Positions 33,101 through 42,234 of a DNA stretch of 64,000 bases are shown here, piece after piece. The translations under genes and the position numbers were made by a program. The stretch covers positions 1 through 64,000 of the forward strand of contig CAZJCK010000004.1 in the NCBI GenBank assembly GCA_964544635.1. The letters are read 5' to 3'. How positions within the stretch are numbered: position 1 is the stretch's first letter; each line of letters opens with the position of its first letter. This stretch comes from CAZJCK01 sp964544635. GTDB taxonomy: Bacteria > Zixibacteria > MSB-5A5 > GN15 > FEB-12. The notes beneath the pieces were generated by a model. The model was not told where the DNA came from. It did no database searches and was given only the letters and a program-made list of their open reading frames with translations.

Positions 33101-34528
33101 TTACAGTTTGAAATAGTCTTCGAGGTTGAGTTCGAACCCTTTCGGAGTGTACTCCCCCTTCTCTTTGTTCAGCTGATAGTCGCCAACCGTTTCATCGTCG
33201 GCAATCTTCTTGATCATCTCCACAAACCGATCGACTTCCTCTTTGGTATTGTAGATGCCGAACGACATCCGAATAGTCCCCGGCAGGTTGGAGCGATCGC
33301 GCTGCAGGATCTGGCGTTCGAGTTCTTTCGAGTCTTCGTCGCCGACCTTCAGCAGTTCCTTCACATACAGGTGCGCGCAGAAGCAGCCGGAACGCACGCC
33401 GATGGCACCCTCATACGACAGCATCGCCGCCACCAGGGCGTGCGGTTTCCCCTCCACGTTGAGCGAAATGACGCCGAGGCGATTGCGCGCGTTGTCGGGA
33501 TCGGAGTCGCCGTACACGTGCACCGCGGGAATCTCTTTCAGTTTCTGCAGGGCATAGCGTGTCAATTCCGCTTCGTGGTTGATGATGCCATCCCAGCCGA
33601 GCGACTGGAACAGGCGGATCGCTCGCGAGGTTGCGACCACGCCGACGATATCGGGGGTGCCGGCCTCTTCCTTTTCCGGGAGGTCGGTCCAGTAAGCTTC
33701 CTCGAGGGTGACGATATCGACCACCCCGCCACCGACCTCCAGCGGATCACCCTGCTCGAAAGTATCGCGGTCGCCGACCAGCACGCCGACACCAAACGGT
33801 GCGTACATCTTGTGCGCCGAGAAGACCAGGTAGTCGATCCGATGCACCGGATCGGCCGGTTTCATGTTGACCGGACGGTGCGGTATCAACTGGGCGCCGT
33901 CGACCAATATCCGCGCCCCGATGTTATGGGCTTCTTTGGCGAAGTAGTCGATGTCGTTGATATAGCCGGTCACGTTGGAAGCGCCGGAGATAGCGACCAG
34001 CTTGACACGGTCCTTGAAGTTGTCGAGCAGAAACTTGAAGTGATCCTTGTCGATCGTACCGTCGGGATTCAACCCGACATGGGCAACCCGGCCGGCGCGC
34101 CGCCACGGCAATTCATTGGAGTGGTGCTCCATCAGGGTGGTCAGGATGACATCTTTTGGTGACAGGCTCAGACGGTTGGCCAGCTTGTTGATCGCCTCGG
34201 TGGAATTCTTGGTGAACAGAACCACCTGCCGCTGCAGGTCGGCGCCGACAAACTCGGCGCAAATCTCCCGGGCCTTCTCGAACGCCCAGCTCGAAAGCTG
34301 CGACTTGAAGCCGGTGCCGCGGTGCACATTGGAATACCACTGCAGAAACTCGGTAACCGCCTCGGCGATCGGCTTGAAGGTGGGGGTAGAGGCGGCATTG
34401 TCGAAGTTGATATATCGCTTCTCACCATTCAGCGTCGGTACGTCGGTATCGTGTCCGATCAGCAGTTCGGGCAAATCATCGATCTTCAAGGTACTGACAT
34501 CAATGGTCGGTTTGGCCAGCGTGGGCAT
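33101..34528 (-). CDS. SufS/CsdA-like cysteine desulfurase (class V PLP enzyme)
   Basis: 475 aa, longer than the usual 410. PLP contacts are His135 or His136, Asp210, Gln213, His217 and the Schiff-base Lys240 (SAHKMYAPFG). The catalytic cysteine loop is RSGCFCAH with Cys384 at the SufS position, so persulfide formation from cysteine is plausible. A C-terminal extension of about 35 residues (after DRFVEMI) is rich in Lys/Glu and ends EDYFKL. No SufE, SufU or SufBCD gene is adjacent. Single gene with its own upstream gap. Confidence 0.87.
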   Translation of the reverse strand: MPTLAKPTIDVSTLKIDDLPELLIGHDTDVPTLNGEKRYINFDNAASTPTFKPIAEAVTEFLQWYSNVHRGTGFKSQLSSWAFEKAREICAEFVGADLQRQVVLFTKNSTEAINKLANRLSLSPKDVILTTLMEHHSNELPWRRAGRVAHVGLNPDGTIDKDHFKFLLDNFKDRVKLVAISGASNVTGYINDIDYFAKEAHNIGARILVDGAQLIPHRPVNMKPADPVHRIDYLVFSAHKMYAPFGVGVLVGDRDTFEQGDPLEVGGGVVDIVTLEEAYWTDLPEKEEAGTPDIVGVVATSRAIRLFQSLGWDGIINHEAELTRYALQKLKEIPAVHVYGDSDPDNARNRLGVISLNVEGKPHALVAAMLSYEGAIGVRSGCFCAHLYVKELLKVGDEDSKELERQILQRDRSNLPGTIRMSFGIYNTKEEVDRFVEMIKKIADDETVGDYQLNKEKGEYTPKGFELNLEDYFKL

Positions 34529-34596
34529 ATGTCCACTCCTTTATGTTGAGCTATTGTATTGTCTGGCTGGAATATAACAAGAAATGAAGGAAAAGA

Positions 34597-34617
34597 AAAG
34601 CCGGACAGTCCGGCTTT
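34597..34617 (-). terminator. Intrinsic terminator of the glycosyltransferase gene
   Basis: AAAGCCGGA/TCCGGCTTT hairpin with a 3-nt loop, followed on the minus strand by TTTTCTTTT-type sequence. It begins 3 bp after the stop codon. Confidence 0.85.
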
Positions 34618-34619
34618 CG

Positions 34620-35834
34620 TTACTGCAACGTACGGACCACCGTGAGATACTTGTCAGCCCATACTTCCCGACGATGATAGCGGGACACATGCTCATGGTA
34701 CTTGCGGCCCAGCATCTCACCGTCAATCTCACCCGTCTTCAGCTTCATGATAATCTCGCAAAGCTCTTCGGGCGAATCGGCCGGGTAGGTAAGCGCACCA
34801 CCGGCAACCTCGAGTTCGCTGATGGCTTCGCCCTGGGCGGAGCCGAAGATGATTGGACGGCCGGAGGCCATGTATTCGAACATTTTCGACGGAAACGCCA
34901 TTTTGGCGACCTTGACTTCTTTGAGCGTTTCGACCAGCACGTCGCCCGACTTCAAGAACTGCGGGATCGTCTCGAGCGGCTGCGGTCCGACAAAGCGGAC
35001 ATTCTTGAGGCCGTAGTCACGGACCATGTTCTCCAGCGCCTGCTTCTTCTGACCGGCGCCGATGAAGATGAACAGGATATCCGGCTGATCGGCCAGCTTG
35101 CGGGCTGCCTCAACCAGCGTTTCCAGCGGCCGAACCCAGCCGAGCGTGCCGGAATAGACGACGAGAAACTTACCGTCCCAGCCATACCGTTCCCGGATAC
35201 CGTTGCTTTCGGCGTTGATAAAATCGTGACTGACACCCGACTTGATCGTCGCCACCCGCTTCGGCGAAATGCCGATCGCTTCCATGTATCGCGAGATACC
35301 GTCGGTAACCGATACAATCTGGTCGGCCTTATAGTACAACCAGTGCATCATGGCGCGGAGCCCACGGGTGAACAGGCCACGGTTGAGATTACCGAAGTCT
35401 TCACTTGATTCCGGCTGCAGGTCGCGGACCTCGATGATAAAGCGGGTCCGTTTCAGGCGCGAAAGCAAGAATCCGATCACCGGCGAGGTTACCGGCGGCG
35501 ACGAGGCCAGCACAATATCGAACTTGTCTTTCAGCCGGAACGAGTTGATCAGGGTGGTCAGCAGGAAAACGACAAAGCCAATCATCCGCTTACCCGGATA
35601 CTGGTTCGAGGCGGGCAGAACATAGCTGCGGTAGACCTTGACACCGTCCATTTCTTCCTTGAAAAAGAAATGCCCCCGATACTTCGGCGGCACAACTCCA
35701 TCCGGGTAGTTCGGGATGGCGGTCATAACCGAGACATCTTCACCGTTCTTGACAAAATACCGGGCGAACTCGAAAAGCCGCCTGACCGCCCCTTTTTCCG
35801 GCGGAAAGTGTTGTGTAACAATGAGAATTCGCAT
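34620..35834 (-). CDS. Family 4 glycosyltransferase (WbuB-like)
   Basis: 404 aa, GT-B fold. The N-terminal domain starts MRILIVTQHFPPEKGAVRR. The C-terminal domain carries VVYSGTLGWVRPLETLVEA and the nucleotide-sugar binding region with KMFEYMASGRPIIFG. It transfers a sugar from a nucleotide sugar in surface-polysaccharide assembly; donor and acceptor are unknown. It is encoded alone, with its own terminator, and is divergent from the cytochrome gene. Confidence 0.92.
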   Translation of the reverse strand: MRILIVTQHFPPEKGAVRRLFEFARYFVKNGEDVSVMTAIPNYPDGVVPPKYRGHFFFKEEMDGVKVYRSYVLPASNQYPGKRMIGFVVFLLTTLINSFRLKDKFDIVLASSPPVTSPVIGFLLSRLKRTRFIIEVRDLQPESSEDFGNLNRGLFTRGLRAMMHWLYYKADQIVSVTDGISRYMEAIGISPKRVATIKSGVSHDFINAESNGIRERYGWDGKFLVVYSGTLGWVRPLETLVEAARKLADQPDILFIFIGAGQKKQALENMVRDYGLKNVRFVGPQPLETIPQFLKSGDVLVETLKEVKVAKMAFPSKMFEYMASGRPIIFGSAQGEAISELEVAGGALTYPADSPEELCEIIMKLKTGEIDGEMLGRKYHEHVSRYHRREVWADKYLTVVRTLQ

Positions 35835-35908
35835 ATTGCACCGATTTAAATTCTACCCGATTGTGCCGGTTGACGCAAGGGCTTTTTTGAGGCCAAAGCT
35901 TGAGAAAA

Positions 35909-35924
35909 TTGTAACAAATTACAA
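35909..35924. promoter_or_regulatory. Perfect palindrome TTGTAACAAATTACAA in a divergent promoter region
   Basis: 6-bp arms TTGTAA/TTACAA around CAAA. The inner TGTAA-N4-TTACA has the 5-4-5 geometry of Fnr-type sites. It lies between the glycosyltransferase and the cytochrome c gene, 11 bp upstream of a -35-like TTGACT. Confidence 0.5.
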
Positions 35925-35934
35925 CAACTGATGC

Positions 35935-35963
35935 TTGACTGCATGGGCAGGAAAGTATATTTT
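35935..35963 (+). promoter_or_regulatory. Likely sigma-70 promoter of the cytochrome c gene
   Basis: TTGACT, 17-bp spacer, TATTTT (a TATATT two bases earlier is the alternative -10 with a 15-bp spacer). Leader of about 75 nt. Confidence 0.5.
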
Positions 35964-36046
35964 TCAACGACTGGAAAGAAGACCATTTTTTTAGTGTATA
36001 ACTAACACAATCGGTAATTGTGAGAGGTACAAGAGAGGTAATGACC

Positions 36047-36565
36047 ATGCGTAAACCGACCATCATCGCGCTGCTCATCATGGGGCTGATGGGTCTCTGG
36101 CTGGTAACGGCCGTCGCCCAGGAAGCCGAAAAGGCAAATGAACATGAGTACGTCGGCTCCAACAAGTGCAAAATCTGTCATAAGGACGTCTACGAGGCCT
36201 GGGAACAGACCGGCCACGCCACCACCTTCGCTGATCTGACCGAAGAAGAGCAGAAGAAGGAAGAGTGCTACGTTTGCCATATCACCGGCACCGATGCCGA
36301 TGGCGAAATGCTGACCGACGTGGGCTGCGAGGCCTGTCACGGTCCGGGTTCTGATTACAAGTCGCCCAAGGTGAAGTCGAAGAAGAAATGGGCGGAGAAT
36401 CCTGAAGAAATGCGCAAGCTGGCCCAGGAAGCCGGCCTGATTTCGGTGCCGAGTGCTGAAGACTGCACGCAGTGTCACAAGAAGGAAGGCAACCCGAACT
36501 TCAAGCCGTTTGACTACGAAGAAATGAAAGACAAGGTCCACCCGATCAAGGCCGAAGAAGGCTAA
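36047..36565 (+). CDS. Tetraheme cytochrome c (c554-like)
   Basis: 172 aa with a signal peptide (1-25, ending AVAQ) and four haem-binding C-x2-CH motifs: CKICH, CYVCH, CEACH and CTQCH. The first motif context (YVGSNKCKICHKDVYEAWEQTGHA) is that of the cytochrome c554/multihaem family. It is a periplasmic electron carrier; no quinol oxidase or reductase gene is adjacent. Very rich in Lys and Glu. ATG preceded by GAGAGG at eight bases. An Fnr-like palindrome upstream suggests control by oxygen or redox state. Confidence 0.93.
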   Translation: MRKPTIIALLIMGLMGLWLVTAVAQEAEKANEHEYVGSNKCKICHKDVYEAWEQTGHATTFADLTEEEQKKEECYVCHITGTDADGEMLTDVGCEACHGPGSDYKSPKVKSKKKWAENPEEMRKLAQEAGLISVPSAEDCTQCHKKEGNPNFKPFDYEEMKDKVHPIKAEEG

Positions 36566-36591
36566 GCAACCCGGTTGGCACAGAGTAAAGC

Positions 36592-36625
36592 AAAAGCCGG
36601 AAGGTTGACCACCTTCCGGCTTTTT
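36592..36625. terminator. Bidirectional intrinsic terminator
   Basis: AGCCGGAAGGT/ACCTTCCGGCT, perfect 11-bp stem, 5-nt loop, AAAA on the left and TTTTT on the right. It serves the cytochrome gene on the plus strand and the cell-wall run on the minus strand. Confidence 0.92.
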
Positions 36626-36648
36626 CTATGCTCGTCACTTGCCCGTCG

Positions 36649-37212
36649 TCAGTATTCAGGGAGGGTAAATGTCCGCACGCTGACCCAGCGATCCCCGCGC
36701 AGCGGCGTGATCAGGTCAATCTTGTTGCAGGTAAACGACTCCGTCGGCAGGTAGGGGACGATCTTCTCTTTTACCAGCAGTACCCGGTGGCTGGAGATTT
36801 CCCGGGCTACCGTCACATGCGGAATGTAGTTACGGTGCGGCAGTGAAAGCTCCAACTTGGCGCTCAACTTGTAGTACAACGTCGAGAGTATCTGATTTTC
36901 CTTCACCTTCCAGTAGATCTCCGGAACCTTGGGATAGAAGTCGCCGATACTGTCGAGTTCGACCTCGAACGCCGGCACCGATTCCAGCTCATCACTTACC
37001 CGGATGGCCAGTTGATCGACCGGGCCGTCGTACTGAAATGGAAAGACGATGCAGATATGCGACGGTATTGCCTTGTAGATGGGATCATATTTTTCGCGCA
37101 GCGGCACAACGTACTGATCCAGGGCGCGCGGCAGGAACGTGACCAGTGAATAGGTTGCATTATCGTCGTCGCTCAAATAGCGCGAATGGAATGTCGTGTC
37201 AAAGAAGGCCAT
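36649..37212 (-). CDS. 2H phosphoesterase-like protein (2'-5' RNA ligase superfamily)
   Basis: 187 aa. The 2H superfamily needs two H-x-T/S motifs. The second is clear (IPHVTVAR). The first reads PSHICIVFPF, with Cys where Thr or Ser is usual. The fold context (strand-H-strand, FPF) is right. Members hydrolyse 2',3'-cyclic phosphates or related bonds; the changed residue makes activity uncertain. It is last in the minus-strand run, 8 bp after the OmpA gene. Confidence 0.78.
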   Translation of the reverse strand: MAFFDTTFHSRYLSDDDNATYSLVTFLPRALDQYVVPLREKYDPIYKAIPSHICIVFPFQYDGPVDQLAIRVSDELESVPAFEVELDSIGDFYPKVPEIYWKVKENQILSTLYYKLSAKLELSLPHRNYIPHVTVAREISSHRVLLVKEKIVPYLPTESFTCNKIDLITPLRGDRWVSVRTFTLPEY

Positions 37213-37220
37213 GTGTTGTT

Positions 37221-38663
37221 TTATTTGTAGAATTGAATTTCTATACGTCGATTGCGCGCCCGTCCTTCGCGAGTATCGTTGGAGGCGATGAAGTTCGTTT
37301 CACCCCCTCCATGTACCTGCATGCGGTCGGTATCCACACCAAGCAATACGAGGTAATCGCGAACCCGGTTGGCGCGCTTTTCGGACAACTGACGGTTGGC
37401 GGCTTCGGTCCCGATGTTGTCGGTATACCCGCTGATCTCGAGCTTTATCTGGGGGACAAAGTTAAGCAAACGCGAAAGCTGGCGCAACCGTTCCCGATTG
37501 CTCGGATCGATTTCAAACGACCCCGGCACATAGTCGATGTGCAGCACCATCGTCTCGCCCAGCATCGACAGGTCGATGCAGCCGTAGCGATCGACTTCCG
37601 CCGACGGCAGGGTGTTCGGGCAGTCGTCGAGACCGTCCGGCACGCTGTCACCATCGCTGTCGACCGGACAGCCGTCGGCGCCGACAATGGCGCCGACCCG
37701 GTTGTACGGGCAACTGTCACGAAAGTCCGGAATACCGTCGTAATCGGAATCAACCGGGCAACCGTGAATACCGATGGTTTGCCGCGCCGCCAGGTCGGTG
37801 CCGTCGCAATAGTCATGGCTGTCATACACGCCATCACCGTCGGAATCGGCGGTATCGCTGCCGATGACAAAGCCCCGCGTGGTCTCCAGCGTGGGCGTGG
37901 CATCGCTGCTGGTGACCAGCAGATCGGTCGATTCCCGGCGCACCACCGGTTGATCCTGGCTGGAACTCCAGATTGTTTCTTCGAACGGTTCGTTGCGGAT
38001 GGTCTTGTTACGACCGAAGAAATAGCGCACGTTCAGGTTGAGCGAGATAATGACATCATCGCGCCCCAGCGCCAGCGGATCGTCGAACTCGACCCCCCGG
38101 CCGGTCAGGTAGTCGAGATCAAACTGGCTGCCGACCTCGATCACCGGCGTGACAAAGTACGACAGCGACGCTCCCCCGGAGAGAAACAGTTCGTCGGCCG
38201 CAAAGTCGACCGTGTCGGTGTCATTCCTGGCTACCCGCAGCACCTCACCGGTGTTTGGATCCTTCACTTTCCACGACAACAGGCCGGCACCGACGCCAAT
38301 CGACAGGCCGAGATTCTTCTGTGCCCAGAGATCGAGCTTCCACAACCGCGCCCCAACACGCCACGCCTCGAATTCCTGGCTGGTGTGCTCGGCATCGTGC
38401 CAGGGCAGGAAACTGAAGCTGGAGGTAGTATCGTCGGCGAAGGTATAGCGGCGCAGGGTCAGGTCAAACCCCCAGTTATCGTGAAACTGGTAGCCGACAC
38501 CGCCACCGAATGCAGGCTGGAAGGTGTAGCCGGCTGCCGAGCCGCCGGTCATGGTGGTCATACCCCCGCCAAGCGTCAGGCTGAACCTGTTCTTTGCATC
38601 TGCCGACGGCAGCACCAGACAGAGGGCGACGGCTATAATCAGTATGCTCTTGAAGCGCCCCAT
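37221..38663 (-). CDS. OmpA-family outer-membrane protein with thrombospondin type 3 repeats
   Basis: Signal peptide 1-24, an N-terminal beta-barrel (about 25-215), then a calcium-binding TSP3 region with several DSDGDGVxDxxDxC units (about 275-365). A C-terminal OmpA peptidoglycan-binding domain follows (SGYTDNIGTEAANRQLSEKRA, with ARNRRIEI at the end). It anchors the outer membrane to peptidoglycan. The ATG shares its A with the stop of the SpoIID gene, so translation is coupled. Confidence 0.93.
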   Translation of the reverse strand: MGRFKSILIIAVALCLVLPSADAKNRFSLTLGGGMTTMTGGSAAGYTFQPAFGGGVGYQFHDNWGFDLTLRRYTFADDTTSSFSFLPWHDAEHTSQEFEAWRVGARLWKLDLWAQKNLGLSIGVGAGLLSWKVKDPNTGEVLRVARNDTDTVDFAADELFLSGGASLSYFVTPVIEVGSQFDLDYLTGRGVEFDDPLALGRDDVIISLNLNVRYFFGRNKTIRNEPFEETIWSSSQDQPVVRRESTDLLVTSSDATPTLETTRGFVIGSDTADSDGDGVYDSHDYCDGTDLAARQTIGIHGCPVDSDYDGIPDFRDSCPYNRVGAIVGADGCPVDSDGDSVPDGLDDCPNTLPSAEVDRYGCIDLSMLGETMVLHIDYVPGSFEIDPSNRERLRQLSRLLNFVPQIKLEISGYTDNIGTEAANRQLSEKRANRVRDYLVLLGVDTDRMQVHGGGETNFIASNDTREGRARNRRIEIQFYK

Positions 38664-39952
38664 CAATACAACTTCCGTACGTCAACCGATGTATAGTAAT
38701 GCGTCAGTATCTGATCAAATTTCCATCCCGTGCGCGACAGCCCGATGGCGCCGCACTGGCACATCCCCACGCCATGGCCGTAACCCCGGCCGCGGAAAGT
38801 CACCGCCGACAGTTCGCCACGGAAATCCCGATCGATATCGACCGAGAAGTTATCCGACGGCAGTATCAGGTCGGAGCGGGAGGTGCGACGCACCACCCAG
38901 CGGATACGGTCTTTCGTAAATGTGAAGCTGTTGTTCTCGGTTTTGACAATCAGTCGCGCCACCCGTCCGCCCGGGGTTCGGTCCTCGGCGCGAACGTCGA
39001 CAATCCGCCCGATCGACAGGTCGCGACCGCGGTCACTGGCCAGGTACTGCTCGATTCGGCTGCGCAATTGTGATTCTGTGAAGTGCTCGGTCCAGGTGTA
39101 ATACTTCGACCAGGCACAGGCGCCGGAGTCGGCCACCGGTTTAAGGTAGGGCCGTTCGGGGCGATCCCAGACATGGGCGATGTCGTCGGTCATACCGCCA
39201 CAAGTGGAGTGGTAATAGGCGTCGATAAAATCATTTTCGTACATGAGCACATGACCGGCGGTGGCATCGATAGCCCGATTGACCAGCACGTTCTCCACTT
39301 CCATGCCGTGATACAACTGATCCATGATGCTCGACTTCAGATCGTACGGCTGGTTGCCGTATTGCTGCAGGTGGGCCATGGCATAGGTACGGGCGGCAAC
39401 CGCCTGGGCCTTGATTGATTCAATCTCCTCTTCGATGCGCGGGCCCAGCTCCGGCGGCACCACGCCACGCAGGTAGTCTTCCATGTAGACGACATTGACG
39501 ACGCGGACATTGCCGCCGTTGGGCAACAGTTTCAGGATGCCGCGATACCGATCCTTGCCGAACCACAGACGATTTTCGTTACCCCGCGGCAGCAGGTTGA
39601 CCTCGTCGAGGCCTGACGCTATCTGCTGGCCACGGCTGACCGCGGTCAGCTTACCGTTACTGTTACGCACGCTGACCGGGTTGCTCGAATAGTAGACCTG
39701 CTGCTGACCGTTGGTGAGACACTCGACAGCGAAGGCATGATCGGCACTGATGACGGCTTCGGCGTTGGATTCATCGAGCAGCACGCGCACGAACGGTACC
39801 CGAATCGGATCGCCGCCGCTCTCATCGCGCAGCACCGGCACCGTGGCGCAACTGAAACAGAGGCAGACAATGGCCAGCACTGCCGCCAACCGTCCGGCGA
39901 TAACAAAGGCAGGGCGCGCTTGCCATGATTTTGTGGTCGTTTTCGTGGTCAT
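38663..39952 (-). CDS. SpoIID/LytB-domain lipoprotein
   Basis: 429 aa. Lipobox CFSCATV near residue 34. The SpoIID domain is well kept: YMEDYLRGVVPPELG, AQAVAARTYAMAH, HSTCGGMT and the C-terminal GYGHGVGMCQCGA. In sporulating Firmicutes SpoIID is a lytic transglycosylase acting on stem-peptide-free glycans; in Gram-negatives it is a general wall-trimming enzyme. Placed 12 bp after AnmK, whose anhydromuramic acid substrate is what a lytic transglycosylase produces. Confidence 0.93.
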   Translation of the reverse strand: MTTKTTTKSWQARPAFVIAGRLAAVLAIVCLCFSCATVPVLRDESGGDPIRVPFVRVLLDESNAEAVISADHAFAVECLTNGQQQVYYSSNPVSVRNSNGKLTAVSRGQQIASGLDEVNLLPRGNENRLWFGKDRYRGILKLLPNGGNVRVVNVVYMEDYLRGVVPPELGPRIEEEIESIKAQAVAARTYAMAHLQQYGNQPYDLKSSIMDQLYHGMEVENVLVNRAIDATAGHVLMYENDFIDAYYHSTCGGMTDDIAHVWDRPERPYLKPVADSGACAWSKYYTWTEHFTESQLRSRIEQYLASDRGRDLSIGRIVDVRAEDRTPGGRVARLIVKTENNSFTFTKDRIRWVVRRTSRSDLILPSDNFSVDIDRDFRGELSAVTFRGRGYGHGVGMCQCGAIGLSRTGWKFDQILTHYYTSVDVRKLY

Positions 39953-39964
39953 CTCTCTATTGCC

Positions 39965-41167
39965 TTATGTCGGCATTTGCTGCGGCGGCTGTACAATTCT
40001 GCCCGATACCGGCACACTGCGGGCACGGCGCCCGGTGAACAAGGTCGGCAGAGCGTCGCTTCGCAGCGCCGCTTCTCCCATGACAGCGAAAGCGGCCGCT
40101 TCGACCAGGCCCCCCGGAATCCCGAGTCCGTCGATACGCCCGATCTCGCATCCCGGCAAACGGTCCTGCAGTCGCTGTACGAGAAGTTTGTTTCGCCTGC
40201 CCCCCCCAGTCAAATACAATTTTACCGGCCGCGGACCGGAGATGTGCCGCCGGACGGCGCGGCTAATCGCGACCGCCGTCAGCTCGGTGACAGTAGCCAG
40301 CACATCGTTCGTGCTCAACTCGTACCGGCGGCTATAATCCAGCACCTGTTGCACCACCGCCGGGCCGAAATGTTCCCGCCCGGTCGAGCCGGAACGACCG
40401 GAGAAAAACGGGTTCTTCAGAAGACTTTCGAGGAGGTCGTCGCACACCGTTCCGGCGGCGGCAAACCGCCCGTTGCGATCCATCGGCTCACCGAACAACT
40501 GGCGCGTCAGCATATCGATCAGCACATTACCCGGCCCGCAGTCGGCGGCGCGGATGGAGCTTTGCTTCGACGAACGCGCCGGGAAAAAGAAGAAATTGGA
40601 CATGCCACCGATGTTGACAATCAGCCGCGGTTCCGATCGACTGGCGAACAGCCGCTCCATGGCTGCCACCGTAATCGGCGCGCCCTCACCACCGAGGGCG
40701 ATGTCGGCCTGGCGCAGGTCGGATATCACGGTCCGCCCGGTCAGGCCCGCCACCAGTTCGGGAAGACCGAGCTGCAGGCTGGCGCTGAACTGGCTGCGCC
40801 CCAGACGGTGCAGGCGCGGGTAGTGCGCCACCGTCTGGCCGTGCCAGGCGATACAATCGACCAGCACACGGCGCCTCTCAAGACGCCGGATAAACGAGCG
40901 GCACATCCGTCCCCCCACGTTGCCTAACTCATTGTGCAGGCAAAGAAGCGACTGCAAATCGACCGACGCGGCATCGGCGACAGCCAGGATGGCGTTCTTC
41001 AGTTCGCTGGAGAAGGCTTGCTCCTCGCCGCCGATGAAAGCCCCTTCAATGGCGCGCCCCTGCCGCCGGATACGCACCGCCGCCAGATCCAAACCGTCGG
41101 CCGAGGTTCCGGTATTGAGACCGACGATGACGAGTGAATTGCGGCGCAGCAGATGGGTCAGGTGCAT
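39965..41167 (-). CDS. anmK: Anhydro-N-acetylmuramic acid kinase
   Basis: 400 aa, ASKHA fold. The N-terminal GLNTGTSADGLDLAAV matches the AnmK phosphate motif, with further matches at IVNIGGMSNFFFF, DCGPGNVLIDML and LYLTGGGRRN. It phosphorylates 1,6-anhydro-MurNAc to MurNAc-6-P in peptidoglycan recycling. It lies between NagZ and SpoIID with gaps of about 11 bp, so the recycling steps are co-transcribed. MurQ is not seen here. Confidence 0.95.
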   Translation of the reverse strand: MHLTHLLRRNSLVIVGLNTGTSADGLDLAAVRIRRQGRAIEGAFIGGEEQAFSSELKNAILAVADAASVDLQSLLCLHNELGNVGGRMCRSFIRRLERRRVLVDCIAWHGQTVAHYPRLHRLGRSQFSASLQLGLPELVAGLTGRTVISDLRQADIALGGEGAPITVAAMERLFASRSEPRLIVNIGGMSNFFFFPARSSKQSSIRAADCGPGNVLIDMLTRQLFGEPMDRNGRFAAAGTVCDDLLESLLKNPFFSGRSGSTGREHFGPAVVQQVLDYSRRYELSTNDVLATVTELTAVAISRAVRRHISGPRPVKLYLTGGGRRNKLLVQRLQDRLPGCEIGRIDGLGIPGGLVEAAAFAVMGEAALRSDALPTLFTGRRARSVPVSGRIVQPPQQMPT

Positions 41168-41178
41168 GTCGTAAACAT

Positions 41179-42192
41179 TTAGGGAATAACCGAATTGCGC
41201 AAACGGAATTTCAGACCGGCAACGCGACTCAGCGACGCCTGAATCCGGGCCGGTTCAATATCGCCCCGGTTGACAGCATCGCAAAACAGGTCATAGGCGT
41301 GCATGGCAGCCTCGGCATCCTGCGAAAACAGCAGCATATCATGGCCGGCCTGGAAGGCTTTAATAGCGCGCTGCCCGACATTACCCAGGGCCGCAGCACC
41401 CTCCATCAGCAGGTCATCGGTAATGACCGCACCGTCGTAGCCCAGGTCGTTGCGGAGCAGCTCCTGGACCACCCTGGGCGAGGCGGTGGCCATCTGGTCG
41501 TCGTCGAAGGTCCGCAGCATGACATGGCTGGTCATGACCAGGTCGGCGCCCTCCTCGATACCGGCAGCAAACGGCAGGCGGTCGCGATCGCGCCACTCCT
41601 GGACATTGAACTCGAGTTCGGCGGTCTTTTCGTGGGGATCGAACGACGCTGCGCCCAGGCCGGGGAAATGCTTGAGACAACTGAGCAGTCCGGCGCGGCG
41701 CGCGATGGTGACGGAGGCGCGAACGAACGGTGCCACGGCATCAGGGGTCTGGCCGAAGCAGCGATCGCTCAGGACGGTATTGCGGGCATTGGTCAGGACG
41801 TCGGCGACCGGAGCAAAATTGAGCGAAATGCCAAGCGACTCCATGTACATGGCGGAACGACGGTAATCTTCGCGGAAGTGCTCGACATCGCGGCTGCGGC
41901 CATAGCTCCAGGGTGAATGAAATTCGGCAGGCGCTCCCTTGATCCGGCAGACCCGTCCACCCTCCTGGTCGATGGCAATAATCGGCGGCTGGTCGCCGGT
42001 GGCCTGGCGAATCAGTTCGATGTTGTGCCGGGTCTGGTCGTGATCGGGACAGTTGTCGGCGAAGAAAATGACGCCGCCGATTCGTTCCTCAGCCAGGAAG
42101 TTAAGGAATGGTCGGGACGGTTCCCGGCCTTTGAATCCAACTATGAACAGTTGACCGATATTCTTGATGCTCGTCTTCATCTCAGTATCCAT
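41179..42192 (-). CDS. nagZ: Glycoside hydrolase family 3, NagZ-like beta-N-acetylglucosaminidase
   Basis: 337 aa, single TIM-barrel GH3 domain without the second domain of beta-glucosidases. IDQEGGRVCRIKG, the conserved KHFPGLGAASFDPHE loop with the catalytic His, and the nucleophile Asp in VITDDLLMEGAA are present. It removes GlcNAc from anhydromuropeptides in the cytoplasm. A second ATG four codons in has GGA nearby and may be the real start. Encoded 42 bp after the GGDEF gene and 11 bp before anmK. Confidence 0.93.
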   Translation of the reverse strand: MDTEMKTSIKNIGQLFIVGFKGREPSRPFLNFLAEERIGGVIFFADNCPDHDQTRHNIELIRQATGDQPPIIAIDQEGGRVCRIKGAPAEFHSPWSYGRSRDVEHFREDYRRSAMYMESLGISLNFAPVADVLTNARNTVLSDRCFGQTPDAVAPFVRASVTIARRAGLLSCLKHFPGLGAASFDPHEKTAELEFNVQEWRDRDRLPFAAGIEEGADLVMTSHVMLRTFDDDQMATASPRVVQELLRNDLGYDGAVITDDLLMEGAAALGNVGQRAIKAFQAGHDMLLFSQDAEAAMHAYDLFCDAVNRGDIEPARIQASLSRVAGLKFRLRNSVIP

Positions 42193-42234
42193 GGTAAGCA
42201 GTAAGTGTGTTCCCGTACAGTTTTCATTTTTGTG

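Noticed and set aside
36576..36591. TGGCACAGAGTAAAGC as a sigma-54 promoter
   Set aside because: Spacing between GG and GC is 11, not 10, and a terminator follows directly.
37146..38696. 516-aa plus-strand open frame
   Set aside because: Antisense to the OmpA/TSP3 gene, which has full domain support.
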